DNA of 64,000 nucleotides from Acidobacteria bacterium AB60 (lineage in GTDB: Bacteria > Acidobacteriota > Terriglobia > Terriglobales > Acidobacteriaceae): positions 434,001 through 498,000 of the forward strand of contig VANK01000002.1 in the NCBI GenBank assembly GCA_008682415.1, written 5' to 3'. This document shows positions 55,150 to 63,992 of this stretch, in pieces. A model generated the notes under the pieces. That model saw nothing but the letters and a program-made list of their open reading frames with translations, was not told the DNA's origin and made no database searches. The translations under genes were made by a program, and so were the position numbers. Positions within the stretch are counted from its first letter, which is position 1. Each line of letters starts with the position of its first letter.

Positions 55150-55773
55150 GTGCAAGGGATATTTCTGATCGAAGACCAGGCCACCCAGAAACCTGCGACG
55201 ACGCGACGCGCCTTCATCTTCGGGGGCGCCGCGGCCATCAGCGGCTTGGCCTTCTGGGGCATCCGGCGCGCGACCGTCGCAGCCGCCCGGCCCCTCGAAC
55301 CGACCGAAGGACCCCGCCTGGTGACGATCGCGCAGTTCGATCCAGCCGGGCGCCGGACCAGCCTGGCCACGGTGCCGCGCCTGCTCCGCAGTGACGCCGA
55401 GTGGCGCCGCACCCTGGGTAGCGATTCGTATTGGGTGATGCGGCACGCCGATACCGAACGGCCGTTCACGGGCGCCTTGCTCCACGAGGAGCGGCGCGGA
55501 GTCTTCACCTGTGCTGGTTGCGGTCTTCCCCTGTTCTCGTCCGCGTCCAAGTTCGATTCCGGGACCGGATGGCCGAGCTTCTGGGAACCCATCGCGCCGG
55601 AGAACATCGTCGAATTGCCTGACGGCAGCCTTATGGTCGTGCGAACCGCGGTTAGCTGCCGGCTGTGCGACGGACATCTGGGCCACGTCTTTACGGACGG
55701 CCCGGCCCCCACCGGTCTCCGCTACTGCATGAACTCGGTTGCGCTTCGCTTCCAGCCGTTGGCCCCCGGTTAA
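55150..55773 (+). CDS. msrB: Peptide-methionine (R)-S-oxide reductase, Tat-exported
   Basis: Repairs R-methionine sulfoxide; 207 residues. An N-terminal twin-arginine-like signal (TTRRAFIFGGAAAISGLAFW) indicates export to the periplasm. MsrB domain: SDAEWRRTLGSDSYWVMRHA, ERPFTGALLHEERRGVFTCA with CAGC, KFDSGTGWPSFWEP, SCRLCDGHLGHVF (second CxxC; zinc site), and catalytic Cys in LRYCMNSVALRF. GTG 55150 starts the longest form. msrA, also exported, lies 2.3 kb away on the other strand. Confidence 0.93.
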   Translation: MQGIFLIEDQATQKPATTRRAFIFGGAAAISGLAFWGIRRATVAAARPLEPTEGPRLVTIAQFDPAGRRTSLATVPRLLRSDAEWRRTLGSDSYWVMRHADTERPFTGALLHEERRGVFTCAGCGLPLFSSASKFDSGTGWPSFWEPIAPENIVELPDGSLMVVRTAVSCRLCDGHLGHVFTDGPAPTGLRYCMNSVALRFQPLAPG

Positions 55774-55787
55774 GCGTCGGGAAGCTG

Positions 55788-57044
55788 CTAGTCCCCGAGC
55801 GCCGGCTGCTCGCTCAAGGCGCGCCAGTACTCGTCCACCAGCCTCTCGCGGTCAAGGCCAAAGGTGTCCGCAATCTCTTCGCACCCCGGTACATTGTTCT
55901 CCTCTAGATGCTCGACCCACGAAAGCAGGATGCGCTCCGGCACCGGCGACCCGGCCAGCGCCTCTCGCACCTCGGCCCTGAGCGGGAGCTCCGGGAGAAT
56001 GGAACGCATCGGCACCCGCAGCATGGGCGGAAGCAGGCTAAGCATGCCGATCAGGTACTGCTCCTCGCCATCCAGTCCGCACAACTCCGCTGCCGCGTGA
56101 CAGAAGCGGGCGCGCAGAAGAGCCATGTTCAGCAGCTCCGGCGTCTGGTCCTGGCTCAGCGCACATTGGATGGCCAGGGTCGCAATGCGCCGGAAGAGAT
56201 TGTCGCCCAGGATCATGATCGCCGCCTGGACTGAAGTCACCGGCTCGCGCAATGCGCAGAGCGGTGAATTCGCGAACCGGAGCAGCCGATACACGACCGA
56301 GGGGTCGCCCATTACCAGCGGACACAGCGCGTTCAGGTCAAGCGGGTCTTTGAACAGTTCGCGCAGCATGCGGAACTGCTGCGCCCGGTTGGCAGGGATA
56401 TGCCCGCTCGGAATCAGCTCCGGATTGCAAAAATAGAAGCCCTCGAAGTACTTGAGACCGAGCGCCCGTGCCTTGCAGTAGGCCTCGTGCGTATGGACCC
56501 TATCCGCGATCACGACGGCGCGCGTACTGGCCAGCCGCGAACAGACGCGGTTCCAGGCCGGGGTCTCGAGCGCTTCCGCTTCGACCTTGACGAAGTCGGC
56601 CAGCCGGAGCAGCTCGGGTCGCACATGCTCTGGCTCAAAATGCGAAAGCGCGATTTGAAAACCGGCCTCGCGCAGAGTCCGGCAGGACCGCACAAGACGT
56701 TCGGACGGCTCACTGATTGCCGGAATCTGCAGAACCGTGTGCGTGGACGAGAGGCCGTCCCACGCATCCTCCACGAGCGACTCGGGCGAGCATTGCAGGA
56801 ATGCCCGGGCGCTCCCGGTGAAGCGCTCCGCGCCAAAAATAGCAAGAGCGTCCAGGAGTCCGTGGCGTGAGGAGCCGAGGGGGTCCGCTTGCCGGTTCTG
56901 TGACTCGCGGAAGATGAGTTCGTAGCCGAAGACCACACCGCGACGGTCCAAAATGGGCTGGCGGGACAGGTAACCGGCCTTCCCGCCGCCTGGTCCGGGC
57001 GAATCCGGACAGACGGCCGGGTCAAACGTGGCTGGATTGAGCAT
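55788..57044 (-). CDS. Degenerate EAL plus HDOD signalling protein (YuxH-like)
   Basis: About 418 residues from ATG 57044; a TTG at 57089 gives a longer form and no RBS is decisive. N-terminal EAL-like domain: LSRQPILDRRGVVFGYELIF, where the EAL motif is replaced by YELIFRES, so c-di-GMP hydrolysis is unlikely; LADFVKVEAEALE and KALGLKYFEGFYF-type ALGLKYFEGFYFCNPEL follow. C-terminal HDOD domain: PLVMGDPSVVYRLLRFANSP, VQAAIMILGDNLFRRIATLA, FCHAAAELCGL, IGMLSLLPPML. Proteins of this architecture are signalling scaffolds of poorly known partners. Confidence 0.88.
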   Translation of the reverse strand: MLNPATFDPAVCPDSPGPGGGKAGYLSRQPILDRRGVVFGYELIFRESQNRQADPLGSSRHGLLDALAIFGAERFTGSARAFLQCSPESLVEDAWDGLSSTHTVLQIPAISEPSERLVRSCRTLREAGFQIALSHFEPEHVRPELLRLADFVKVEAEALETPAWNRVCSRLASTRAVVIADRVHTHEAYCKARALGLKYFEGFYFCNPELIPSGHIPANRAQQFRMLRELFKDPLDLNALCPLVMGDPSVVYRLLRFANSPLCALREPVTSVQAAIMILGDNLFRRIATLAIQCALSQDQTPELLNMALLRARFCHAAAELCGLDGEEQYLIGMLSLLPPMLRVPMRSILPELPLRAEVREALAGSPVPERILLSWVEHLEENNVPGCEEIADTFGLDRERLVDEYWRALSEQPALGD

Positions 57045-57158
57045 GCATCTTTTATCGGCTGAATCGCGGGAATATTCGAGTCGATCCAAAACCCAGGGAG
57101 ATCGTCTCGCCTGATCCGCAGAACAATCGTCGCGGTATCATTCCCGAACGGAGGTGAA

Positions 57159-57428
57159 ATGGATCGCGAGATCGAGTCCGCTCCGAAGGCTCCCGAGCCG
57201 GCCATCGAGGAGACCGGCGATGTGGGAACCGGCGGAGATCGCATTCGGTGCCCGTACTGCAAATGGTCGCCCGCGGCTCACGACCGCTGGACCTGCGACT
57301 GCCGCCACAGCTGGAACACCTTCGATACCGGCGGCGTGTGCCCCAAATGCCTGCTGCAATGGATGCACACCCAGTGCCCGAATTGCCTGCAGTGGTCCGC
57401 CCACTCCGCCTGGTACCCGCAGGACTAA
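57159..57428 (+). CDS. Small zinc-ribbon-like protein
   Basis: 89 residues, with a strong RBS (GGAGG, five bases before ATG 57159), so it is a real gene. The N-terminal 28 residues are Pro/Glu-rich; the rest has Cys pairs CPYC, CDC, CPKC, CPNC with His and Trp residues (DRWTCDCRHSWNTFDTGGVC), suggesting two zinc sites. No family recognised beyond zinc-ribbon character. It is divergent from the EAL-HDOD gene and convergent with msrA. Confidence 0.78.
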   Translation: MDREIESAPKAPEPAIEETGDVGTGGDRIRCPYCKWSPAAHDRWTCDCRHSWNTFDTGGVCPKCLLQWMHTQCPNCLQWSAHSAWYPQD

Positions 57429-57484
57429 CGCACGCCATGCGGGACGCGCTGATCTGCCCATCCACGGCAGCAGCAGCCTCTCCG

Positions 57485-58171
57485 TTACTTCCCCTGATAA
57501 TCCTTGAACAGCTCGGGAAACTGGTGCTTGAGCGCCTCGATCTTCGGACGATCGCACACCAGAATGTAGGGGTCTCCAGGGTGATGGAGAGCATAATCCT
57601 GGTGGTACCCTTCCGCCTCGTAAAAGCCTTTGAGCGGAGTGACCTGGGTCACGATCTTCTTGGGAAACACGTGCGCCGCATCCAGCTGACCGATGTACGC
57701 CTCCGCGAGCCGGCGCTGCTCTTCGTCTTTATAGAAGATCGCCGAACGGTACGAAGACCCGATATCGGGACCCTGCCGATTCAGCTGGGTGGGGTCGTGT
57801 GCCACCGAAAAGAAGATGCGCAGCAGCTGGCCATATGTGATGACCGACGGATCGTAAACCACCCGCACCGATTCGGCATGACCCGTCGTCTCCGTTCCCA
57901 CCTGCCCGTAAGTCGCCGTATCGGCCGACCCCCCCGAGTACCCCGCCGTCGTGTCAAGAACCCCTTTTACCCGCTCGAACACCGACTGCACTCCCCAGAA
58001 ACACCCGCCCGCGAACACGGCTTCCTGCTTGGCCGAAGCCTTGGCCAGCGGAACATCCGTGGAGGCCGGAGGAATCGCGTCCCGCGTGGCGGCACTCACC
58101 TGCGTGTAAACCCCGTAACCACCCAGAAGAAGCAGGACGATCAGGAGGATCTGCGGAAATCGGGATACCAT
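57485..58171 (-). CDS. msrA: Peptide-methionine (S)-S-oxide reductase, exported/anchored
   Basis: Repairs S-methionine sulfoxide; 228 residues. ATG 58171 has AAGGAG six bases upstream. An N-terminal hydrophobic helix (FPQILLIVLLLLGGYGVYTQ) acts as signal or anchor, so it works in the periplasm with the Tat-exported MsrB. Catalytic motif AVFAGGCFWGVQSVFERVKG, then VGTETTGHAESVRVVYDPSV, FFSVAHDPTQLNRQGPDIGS and KGFYEAEGYHQDYA. No resolving Cys pair is evident at the C-terminus apart from VCDRP. Confidence 0.94.
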   Translation of the reverse strand: MVSRFPQILLIVLLLLGGYGVYTQVSAATRDAIPPASTDVPLAKASAKQEAVFAGGCFWGVQSVFERVKGVLDTTAGYSGGSADTATYGQVGTETTGHAESVRVVYDPSVITYGQLLRIFFSVAHDPTQLNRQGPDIGSSYRSAIFYKDEEQRRLAEAYIGQLDAAHVFPKKIVTQVTPLKGFYEAEGYHQDYALHHPGDPYILVCDRPKIEALKHQFPELFKDYQGK

Positions 58172-58337
58172 GGGAACTCCTTGCCTCCGCTCGGAATCGC
58201 AGCGGCATGTGTGAGATGGTCTCGCCAACGAAAGGTTACCGCGGCGTTTATCTTTGCAGTGCGGCGATCTTCGTCAGTTCGTATCAAACCAGCGGCGCCG
58301 TTGATCGCGGCAAATCGGGCCCCCTTCGGAGGAACAG

Positions 58338-59354
58338 ATGAGCAAGGTGCTGGTCACGGGCGGGTCCGGTTTCATCGCGAGCTACGTCATCCTGCAGCTG
58401 CTGCAGGCAGACCACGAGGTTCGAACCACCGTACGCAACCTGAACCGCGAGGAAGAAGTGCGGGAAATGCTGCGGGCTGGCGGCATTGACGCCGGTAAGC
58501 AACTCACCTTCGTCACCGCCGATCTCGAGAAAGACGCCGGCTGGAACGTCGCCGTCGCCGGATGCGCCTATGTCCACCACGTCGCATCGCCATTTCCGGC
58601 CAGCCCACCCAGGCATGAAAACGACCTCATCCTTCCCGCGCGAGAGGGTGCCCGGCGCGTCCTGCGGGCCAGCCGCGACGCCGGGGTAAAGCGCGTCGTC
58701 CTCACATCCTCTTACGCGGCAATTGGATACGGACGCCAGCCCCTGGATCGTCCCTTCGACGAGCGGGACTGGTCCGATCCCGACGCTGACATCGGTGCCT
58801 ACCCCAAATCCAAAACCCTGGCCGAAAAAGCGGCCTGGGACTTCATTCGGGAGGAAGGTGCCGGCATGGAGCTGGCCGTCGTCAACCCCGTGGGGGTCTT
58901 CGGTCCGGTTCTCGGCAAAGACTACTCCACCTCCATCATGATCGTGCGGCGGCTCCTGGACGGCGCGGTTCCGGGGCTGCCGAAGATCTGGTTTGGCGCC
59001 GTCGACGTGCGCGACGTCGCCGATCTCCACCTGCGGGCCATGACCTCCCCAGCGGCTGCGGGAGAGCGGTTTCTCGCCGTCGCCGGCGACTTCCTGGCCT
59101 TCCGCGAGATCGCCGCCATCCTGCGGCAGAACCTGGGCGCGGCTGCCGCCAAGGTCCCCACCCGGGAGATTCCCAACTGGATGGTCCGCCTGGCTGCGCT
59201 CGCTGACCCGGCTGTCCGCCTGATTCTGCCCGAGTTAGGCAAAAAGAAGACGGGCAGCAATCGCAAGGCCCGCGAGGTCCTCGGCTGGATTCCCCGCTCG
59301 CGGGAGGCCGCCATTGTGGCCACCGCCGAGAGCTTGCTGAAGCTGCGAACTTAA
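58338..59354 (+). CDS. NAD-dependent epimerase/reductase (extended SDR)
   Basis: Extended SDR of 338 residues, closest in style to dihydroflavonol-4-reductase/aldehyde reductases. Rossmann start SKVLVTGGSGFIASYVILQL, VHHVASPFP, active-site Ser in RVVLTSSYAAIGYG, Tyr-x3-Lys in YPKSKTLAEKAAWDF, and VVNPVGVFGPVL. Reduces an aldehyde or ketone; substrate not predictable. Monocistronic. Confidence 0.92.
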   Translation: MSKVLVTGGSGFIASYVILQLLQADHEVRTTVRNLNREEEVREMLRAGGIDAGKQLTFVTADLEKDAGWNVAVAGCAYVHHVASPFPASPPRHENDLILPAREGARRVLRASRDAGVKRVVLTSSYAAIGYGRQPLDRPFDERDWSDPDADIGAYPKSKTLAEKAAWDFIREEGAGMELAVVNPVGVFGPVLGKDYSTSIMIVRRLLDGAVPGLPKIWFGAVDVRDVADLHLRAMTSPAAAGERFLAVAGDFLAFREIAAILRQNLGAAAAKVPTREIPNWMVRLAALADPAVRLILPELGKKKTGSNRKAREVLGWIPRSREAAIVATAESLLKLRT

Positions 59355-59705
59355 GCGCGCTCCGAATCGATCCACCACCGCCCTCTGCGCACGTTCCCAG
59401 GTGACGGGAACCACAGGGATAAACGCTGCGTATAGGGGACCATGGCGAGCGTTGGTACATTAAGCTGGAGCGTTGCGGGTATGGGCGGCTGGACGGCTCC
59501 CGCGCGGCGCCCTTCGGAGCCGGAAAAAGGCGCCGGACGAGCCGCGGCAACGCGGCAGGCTTACGCCGGAAACACCGGCAGTTCCGGAGAGCAAGGCCGC
59601 CCCGGAATCATTGCCCGCTCCGGCCAGAACGCTCGTGGCGACTCAGGCCGCCCTGGAGAACCGGCGCGGCCTGGCAGTGCCGTTCGCCCCGGGGAGACGC
59701 GCCCA
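59355..59705. other. Region upstream of ECF sigma gene
   Basis: The sigma-gene frame is open from ATG 59442 through this stretch, but its 88 codons are low-complexity (Gly/Ala/Arg/Pro). It is either an unusual N-terminal extension or the non-coding leader of the operon. An AGGGGACC precedes ATG 59442; GGGGAGAC precedes ATG 59706. Confidence 0.5.
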
Positions 59706-60317
59706 ATGCGCGGAGAGGTAAGGCCACTGGAAGTCGATTGGTCCCAAACCGTGCGCCGTTGCATGGACGGAGATTCGGGTGCCTGGTCTGAGTTGGTCCG
59801 CGCTCACCATCGCCGTGTCTACGGACTCTGCTACCGGTTTACCGGATCGGCGGCCGACGCCGAAGATCTCACCCAGGACGTCTTCCTCAAGATCTACTCC
59901 AACCTGGCCAGCTTCGATACCGCCCGCGGCAGCCTGCAGGTCTGGATCACCACCATGACACGCAACCTGCTGGTCGATAATTTCCGCCGCACCAAAAATC
60001 AGCGGAATACCGGCTCGCTCGACGATGGATGGGATCAAACCGAAGAGATGAAGCCGATCGATCGGCTCATGTCCCACGGCCCCTCTCCCCACGAGATCGC
60101 GGCCAAAAAGGAACTGGAAAAGATGGTGCAGGCAGCCCTCGCCCATGTCAGCGTGGAACTGCGCGAAGCCGTCATACTGAGAGACCTACAAGATATGGAC
60201 TACAAAGAGATTGCCCAGATTCTCGGCATCCCCGAGGGCACCGTCAAGTCCCGCATCAGCAGAGGACGCGCGGAACTGGCCCGCCTGCTGGAACGTAATC
60301 AACGGGAGGTGATGTAA
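59706..60317 (+). CDS. ECF-type RNA polymerase sigma factor
   Basis: 203 residues from ATG 59706. Region 2: ELVRAHHRRVYGLCYRFTGS, DAEDLTQDVFLKIYSNLASF, and GSLQVWITTMTRNLLVDNFR. Region 4: LREAVILRDLQDMDYKEIAQ, LGIPEGTVKSRISRGRAELA. Regions 1 and 3 absent, as in ECF sigmas. Followed after one base by an anti-sigma gene, so regulated by sequestration. Initiates transcription of an envelope operon including itself (inference). Confidence 0.94.
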   Translation: MRGEVRPLEVDWSQTVRRCMDGDSGAWSELVRAHHRRVYGLCYRFTGSAADAEDLTQDVFLKIYSNLASFDTARGSLQVWITTMTRNLLVDNFRRTKNQRNTGSLDDGWDQTEEMKPIDRLMSHGPSPHEIAAKKELEKMVQAALAHVSVELREAVILRDLQDMDYKEIAQILGIPEGTVKSRISRGRAELARLLERNQREVM

Positions 60318-60318
60318 C

Positions 60319-61179
60319 ATGGCCGACCGCATCCACATTCCGAGCTCCCCCGCCTGCGGGCTTTGGGAGACGCTGTTGGCCGATGCCCTCGATGGCACCT
60401 TGCGCGCCGAAGATGAGGCGACGTTCTCAAGCCACATGGCAGGCTGCGCGGCCTGCACCGCGCTCTTCGATGAAGCCAGGCGCGGACGCGAGTGGCTGGA
60501 GTTTCTCGCGGCGGAACCAGAGGTGCCCGGCGGGCTGCTGGACAAGATCCTGGCGCAGACCGGGCCCGGACAGACGGCAGGCTACGGACTGGTAAACGAC
60601 GATAACCTGCTGCCCGCCAACCCCACCGGCATCCCCCTGGCCAAGGGTCGCCCCATCGCCCCCCCGGCCTGGCAGCGGCCCGGATTCATGGGCTTCGTCC
60701 GCCGCTTCGCCGAGCCACGGCTCATGATGACCGCCGCGATGGCCTTCTTCTCCATCGCCCTCACCCTCAACCTGACCGGCGTGCGGCTGAGCAGCATCAA
60801 GCTCTCCGACCTGAAGTATTCCTCGATGCGGTCTCTGGTGCAGAGACGGCTCACCATGGCTTCCACGCCCATCATTCGCTACTACGACAACCTGCGGCTG
60901 GTCTATGAAGTCCAGTCCCGCGTCCGCGAGCTGCGGCGCAATAGCCAGGACAACCAGCCTCAGCCAAAACAGCAACAGCCCTCGGGTCCCGGCGAATCCA
61001 AGCAGGTCCCCAAAACCAAGGATGGAGGGTCCCGCGTCGACCCTCCCCAACAATCGGTCAGTCCGGCCCTGCTCGACCCGGATTACCTGGAGACAAGACT
61101 CGAGATTGATCAACGGCCCGCGCATTCCGGCGGCTCCGCGAAAGCAATACCGGGAAGGAGCACTGTATGGATTGCGTAA
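60319..61179 (+). CDS. Zinc-finger anti-sigma factor, membrane-anchored
   Basis: 286 residues. The N-terminal part has the ZAS/zf-HC2 motif (HMAGCAACTALFDEARRG: H-x3-C-x2-C) in an anti-sigma helical domain, with ALDGTLRAEDEATFSSH before it. One membrane segment near residue 134-155 (LMMTAAMAFFSIALTLNLTG). The C-terminal periplasmic part is Gln/Pro-rich (QPQPKQQQPSGPGESK). Begins one base after the sigma stop and overlaps the next gene by 13 bases. Confidence 0.88.
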   Translation: MADRIHIPSSPACGLWETLLADALDGTLRAEDEATFSSHMAGCAACTALFDEARRGREWLEFLAAEPEVPGGLLDKILAQTGPGQTAGYGLVNDDNLLPANPTGIPLAKGRPIAPPAWQRPGFMGFVRRFAEPRLMMTAAMAFFSIALTLNLTGVRLSSIKLSDLKYSSMRSLVQRRLTMASTPIIRYYDNLRLVYEVQSRVRELRRNSQDNQPQPKQQQPSGPGESKQVPKTKDGGSRVDPPQQSVSPALLDPDYLETRLEIDQRPAHSGGSAKAIPGRSTVWIA

Positions 61180-61997
61180 ATCACCCGGGAACTCCCGCTT
61201 CAGCCTATTGCCAGAACTGCGGCAAGGCTCTTTGCCCCAACTGCGTCCGTAACGGCGCTCAGGGTCAGATCCTGTGCGAGCCGTGCTTCATGGCCTGGCA
61301 GGCGGTACCCAACCCGTTCACCGTCCCGGTTACCCCGGGCGGCGCGCCCAATCCCGGAGCCGCCGCGGTCCTGGGCCTCATCCCCGGCGTGGGCGCCATG
61401 TACAACGGCCAGTTCTTCAAGGGCCTCATCCACGTCGTGATCTTCGCGGTGCTCATCAGCATCACCGAACACTACCCGATCTTCGGCCTCTTCATCGCCG
61501 CCTGGATCCTGTACCAGTCCTTCGAGGCCTTCCACACCGCCAAGGCGCGGCGCGATGGAACCCCGATTCCCGATCCGCTCGGGCTCAACGAGGTGGGCAA
61601 CTGGCTGAACCTCGGCGCCAAACAGCCGCCTCCCGGGAACTTCGGCATGCCCGGCGTCCCTCCCGGTCCCGGCGCCCCGGGCCCCGTCAGCGGTGGCGCT
61701 CCGTACCAGCCCCCTTACGGCGGCGCCTACCAGCAGCCGCCCTATGCTCCCTATCAGCCGCCTCCCGGTTTCGATCCGGCTATGCCGCCGATTCCTCCGA
61801 TCCCCCCCATCCCGCCCAGTCCCTGGCGGCGCAAGGAACCCATCGGTGCCGTCGTCCTCATCGGCCTCGGCCTCATGTTCCTGATCGGCGAGTGGAGCCA
61901 TGAACTGCTCAAGTACATCTGGCCGGTCCTGCTGATCGGGCTGGGCGTCTGGCTCATCATGCGCCAGATGGGCGCCAGCAAGGGAGGTCCTCAATGA
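61167..61997 (+). CDS. B-box-type zinc-finger membrane protein
   Basis: 276 residues. N-terminal Cys/His cluster: MDCVNHPGTPASAYCQNCGK, ALCPNCV, ILCEPC, a B-box-like zinc site. Then two or three membrane helices (FKGLIHVVIFAVLISITEHY, FGLFIAAWILYQSF), a Pro/Gly/Tyr-rich linker (YQPPYGGAYQQPPYAPYQPP) and two terminal helices (GAVVLIGLGLMFLIGEWSHE, IWPVLLIGLGVWLIMRQMG) of the LiaI/LiaF type. Likely senses or scaffolds membrane stress (inference). Overlaps both neighbours, so translationally coupled. Confidence 0.82.
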   Translation: MDCVNHPGTPASAYCQNCGKALCPNCVRNGAQGQILCEPCFMAWQAVPNPFTVPVTPGGAPNPGAAAVLGLIPGVGAMYNGQFFKGLIHVVIFAVLISITEHYPIFGLFIAAWILYQSFEAFHTAKARRDGTPIPDPLGLNEVGNWLNLGAKQPPPGNFGMPGVPPGPGAPGPVSGGAPYQPPYGGAYQQPPYAPYQPPPGFDPAMPPIPPIPPIPPSPWRRKEPIGAVVLIGLGLMFLIGEWSHELLKYIWPVLLIGLGVWLIMRQMGASKGGPQ

Positions 61998-62320
61998 GCC
62001 GCTACATCCTGATTCGCCGTCTCCGCGGACCAGCTTTTCTGCTTCTGGTGGGCATCATCGCTCTGCTCCACCAGGCCGACGTTCTGAGCTGGGGCCACGC
62101 CTGGCCGCTCTTCCTGATCCTGGCCGGCGTGCTGCTGCTGGCCGAACGCGCAGCCCTCGCCAGCGAAGGCTATCCACCCTACCCGGGCGCCATGCCGGGA
62201 CAGTATCCGGCGTCCCCCTACGCGCCTCCAGCGGGCGAACCGGTCCCCCCAGCCTCAACCAGCACTTCCATCGTCCCGGCCACCCAGGACGACTATGAAC
62301 GGCGCGGAGGACAGTCATGA
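61994..62320 (+). CDS. LiaI/LiaF-like two-helix membrane protein
   Basis: 108 residues: two membrane segments (GPAFLLLVGIIALLHQADVL, AWPLFLILAGVLLLAERAAL) in the LiaI/LiaF-like N-terminal pattern with WxxxWP, followed by a Pro-rich tail. ATG overlaps the previous stop (ATGA), and its own stop overlaps the next start (ATGA). Confidence 0.82.
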   Translation: MSRYILIRRLRGPAFLLLVGIIALLHQADVLSWGHAWPLFLILAGVLLLAERAALASEGYPPYPGAMPGQYPASPYAPPAGEPVPPASTSTSIVPATQDDYERRGGQS

Positions 62321-63942
62321 GCAGCACACCTCCTTACACTCCTCCGGGGGGCGGCGCGCCGCCCCCTTACGATCCCAAGGCGCAGTGGCGGGCTTATCAA
62401 GATCAGCAGAAGGCCGCCTGGCGCGCCCAGCGCGAGGCCTGGCGGGTTCAGCGTCACGCCTGGAAGCACGGCGGCTTCGACTACGCGCCCCGCGTGCCCT
62501 CCGTCGTTGGTCCCCTCATCCTCGTCGGCGTTGGCATCATTGCCCTGCTCATCTATGCCGGCAAAATCGACTCCGCCGAGTTCTGGGACTGGTATGCCAA
62601 GTGGTGGCCCCTCCTCCTCATCGGCGCCGGCCTGGCCATGCTCGGCGAGTGGGCCCTCGATCTCAAACGCGAAACTCCGGTGCGCCGCGGCGGCAACTTC
62701 GTCGGCATCCTCATCTTCCTCGCCGTAGTCGGCGTCGTCTCCGCCTGGAGCCACAACCACTGGGACAACTGGCGCTCCAACTGGGGCGACCACGATGACT
62801 TCTTCAACATGTTCGGGCGGCCCCAGCATGACCAGGACCAGCAGGTGCTCAACACCCAGGTTCCGCCCAACGCCGTCATCTCCATTCAGAACCCCCGCGG
62901 CGACGTGAGCGTAACCGCCGGCGACGGGCCCAACGTGCAGGTGGAAGCCCATGAGGTCGCCTACGCCGACTCCGACACCGAGGCGAAGAAGATCTTCTCC
63001 GCCGAGGCCGCGCACGTCACCGTCAGCGGCAGCACCGTGCTGGTCAAGTCCGAGGGCCACGACAGCGGCCGGCTCGACCTCCGCGTCACCGTTCCCAAAA
63101 GCGCGCAGGTCACCACCACCGCGGGACGCGGCGATGTCACCGCCGCCGGCCTCGGCAACGGCGCCACCATCACCGCCGCCCACGGCGACATCCACCTCAG
63201 CACCATCAATGGCTCCGTCCAGGTCCACTTCTCCACCGACAAAGGCGACTTCTCCGCCCATCAGGTCAACGGCGACGTCACCGCCGACGGGCGCTGCAAC
63301 GACCTGACTCTCTCTGAGATCAAGGGCAAGATCACCGTCAGCGGCGACCTCTTCGGCACCGTGCACATGGAAAGCCTCACCGGCCCCGTGCATCTGCATA
63401 CCTCCGTCACCGATATGCAGTTCGGCGAGCTGCCGGGCGACATGACCCTCGACCCCGAAGACCTCCGCGTCACCGAGGCCAAGGGCAACGTGCGCATCAC
63501 CACCCACTCCAAGAACGTCGACCTCAGCCAGATCTACGGCGACACCTACGTCGAGGACCGGGACGGCAATATCTCCATCGCCCCTGCCGGCCCCTACAGC
63601 ATTCAGGCCTCCAGCAGCAGCGGCAACGCAGATCTGGAGATCACGCTTCCACCCAACGCCTCCGCGACCGTCGACGGACGCACCCGCAATGGCGACATCA
63701 TGTCGGACTATCCGCTGACGATTAATGGCGAAGAGAGCAAGACCATCACCGGCAAAATCGGCAACGGCAACGCCAAGATCTCCATCAGCACCGACGTCGG
63801 GGATGTGCGCATCAAGAAGGGCTCCGGGTTCCCGGCGACTCCGCCCACCGTGTCTATGAACCCGCCCACGCCGCCGGCAGCTCCCAATGTGCCGCATCTG
63901 AAGGCGCCCAAAACACCTCCCGCGGAACCGGTTACGCAGTAG
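62317..63942 (+). CDS. DUF4097 family protein with LiaI-like membrane segment
   Basis: 541 residues. N-terminal Pro/Gly then coiled basic stretch (WRAYQDQQKAAWRAQREAWR), two or three membrane helices (SVVGPLILVGVGIIALLIYA, WWPLLLIGAGLAMLGEWALD, GNFVGILIFLAVVGVVSAWS), then about 340 residues of right-handed parallel beta-helix-like repeats of the DUF4097 type (VSVTAGDGPNVQVEAHEVAY, TTTAGRGDVTAAGLGNGATI, GDTYVEDRDGNISIAPAGPY). The tail is Pro-rich (PPTPPAAPNVPHLKAPKTPP). Predicted to project the beta domain outside the membrane. Last gene of the sigma operon. Confidence 0.86.
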   Translation: MSSTPPYTPPGGGAPPPYDPKAQWRAYQDQQKAAWRAQREAWRVQRHAWKHGGFDYAPRVPSVVGPLILVGVGIIALLIYAGKIDSAEFWDWYAKWWPLLLIGAGLAMLGEWALDLKRETPVRRGGNFVGILIFLAVVGVVSAWSHNHWDNWRSNWGDHDDFFNMFGRPQHDQDQQVLNTQVPPNAVISIQNPRGDVSVTAGDGPNVQVEAHEVAYADSDTEAKKIFSAEAAHVTVSGSTVLVKSEGHDSGRLDLRVTVPKSAQVTTTAGRGDVTAAGLGNGATITAAHGDIHLSTINGSVQVHFSTDKGDFSAHQVNGDVTADGRCNDLTLSEIKGKITVSGDLFGTVHMESLTGPVHLHTSVTDMQFGELPGDMTLDPEDLRVTEAKGNVRITTHSKNVDLSQIYGDTYVEDRDGNISIAPAGPYSIQASSSSGNADLEITLPPNASATVDGRTRNGDIMSDYPLTINGEESKTITGKIGNGNAKISISTDVGDVRIKKGSGFPATPPTVSMNPPTPPAAPNVPHLKAPKTPPAEPVTQ

Positions 63943-63965
63943 GAATTGTTCGAACCTCACGACAG

Positions 63966-63992
63966 CGGCGAGACTTCGGTCTCGCCGTTTTG
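63966..63992 (+). terminator. Intrinsic terminator ending the sigma-DUF4097 operon
   Basis: CGGCGAGAC (63966-63974), TTCG tetraloop, GTCTCGCCG (63979-63987), then TTTTG. 23 bases after the DUF4097 stop. Confidence 0.9.

Noticed and set aside
59442..59705. 88-residue N-terminal extension of the ECF sigma factor
   Set aside because: Low-complexity Gly/Ala/Arg/Pro sequence without a sigma domain; a good start with upstream GGGGAGAC exists at 59706. Kept only as an alternative start.
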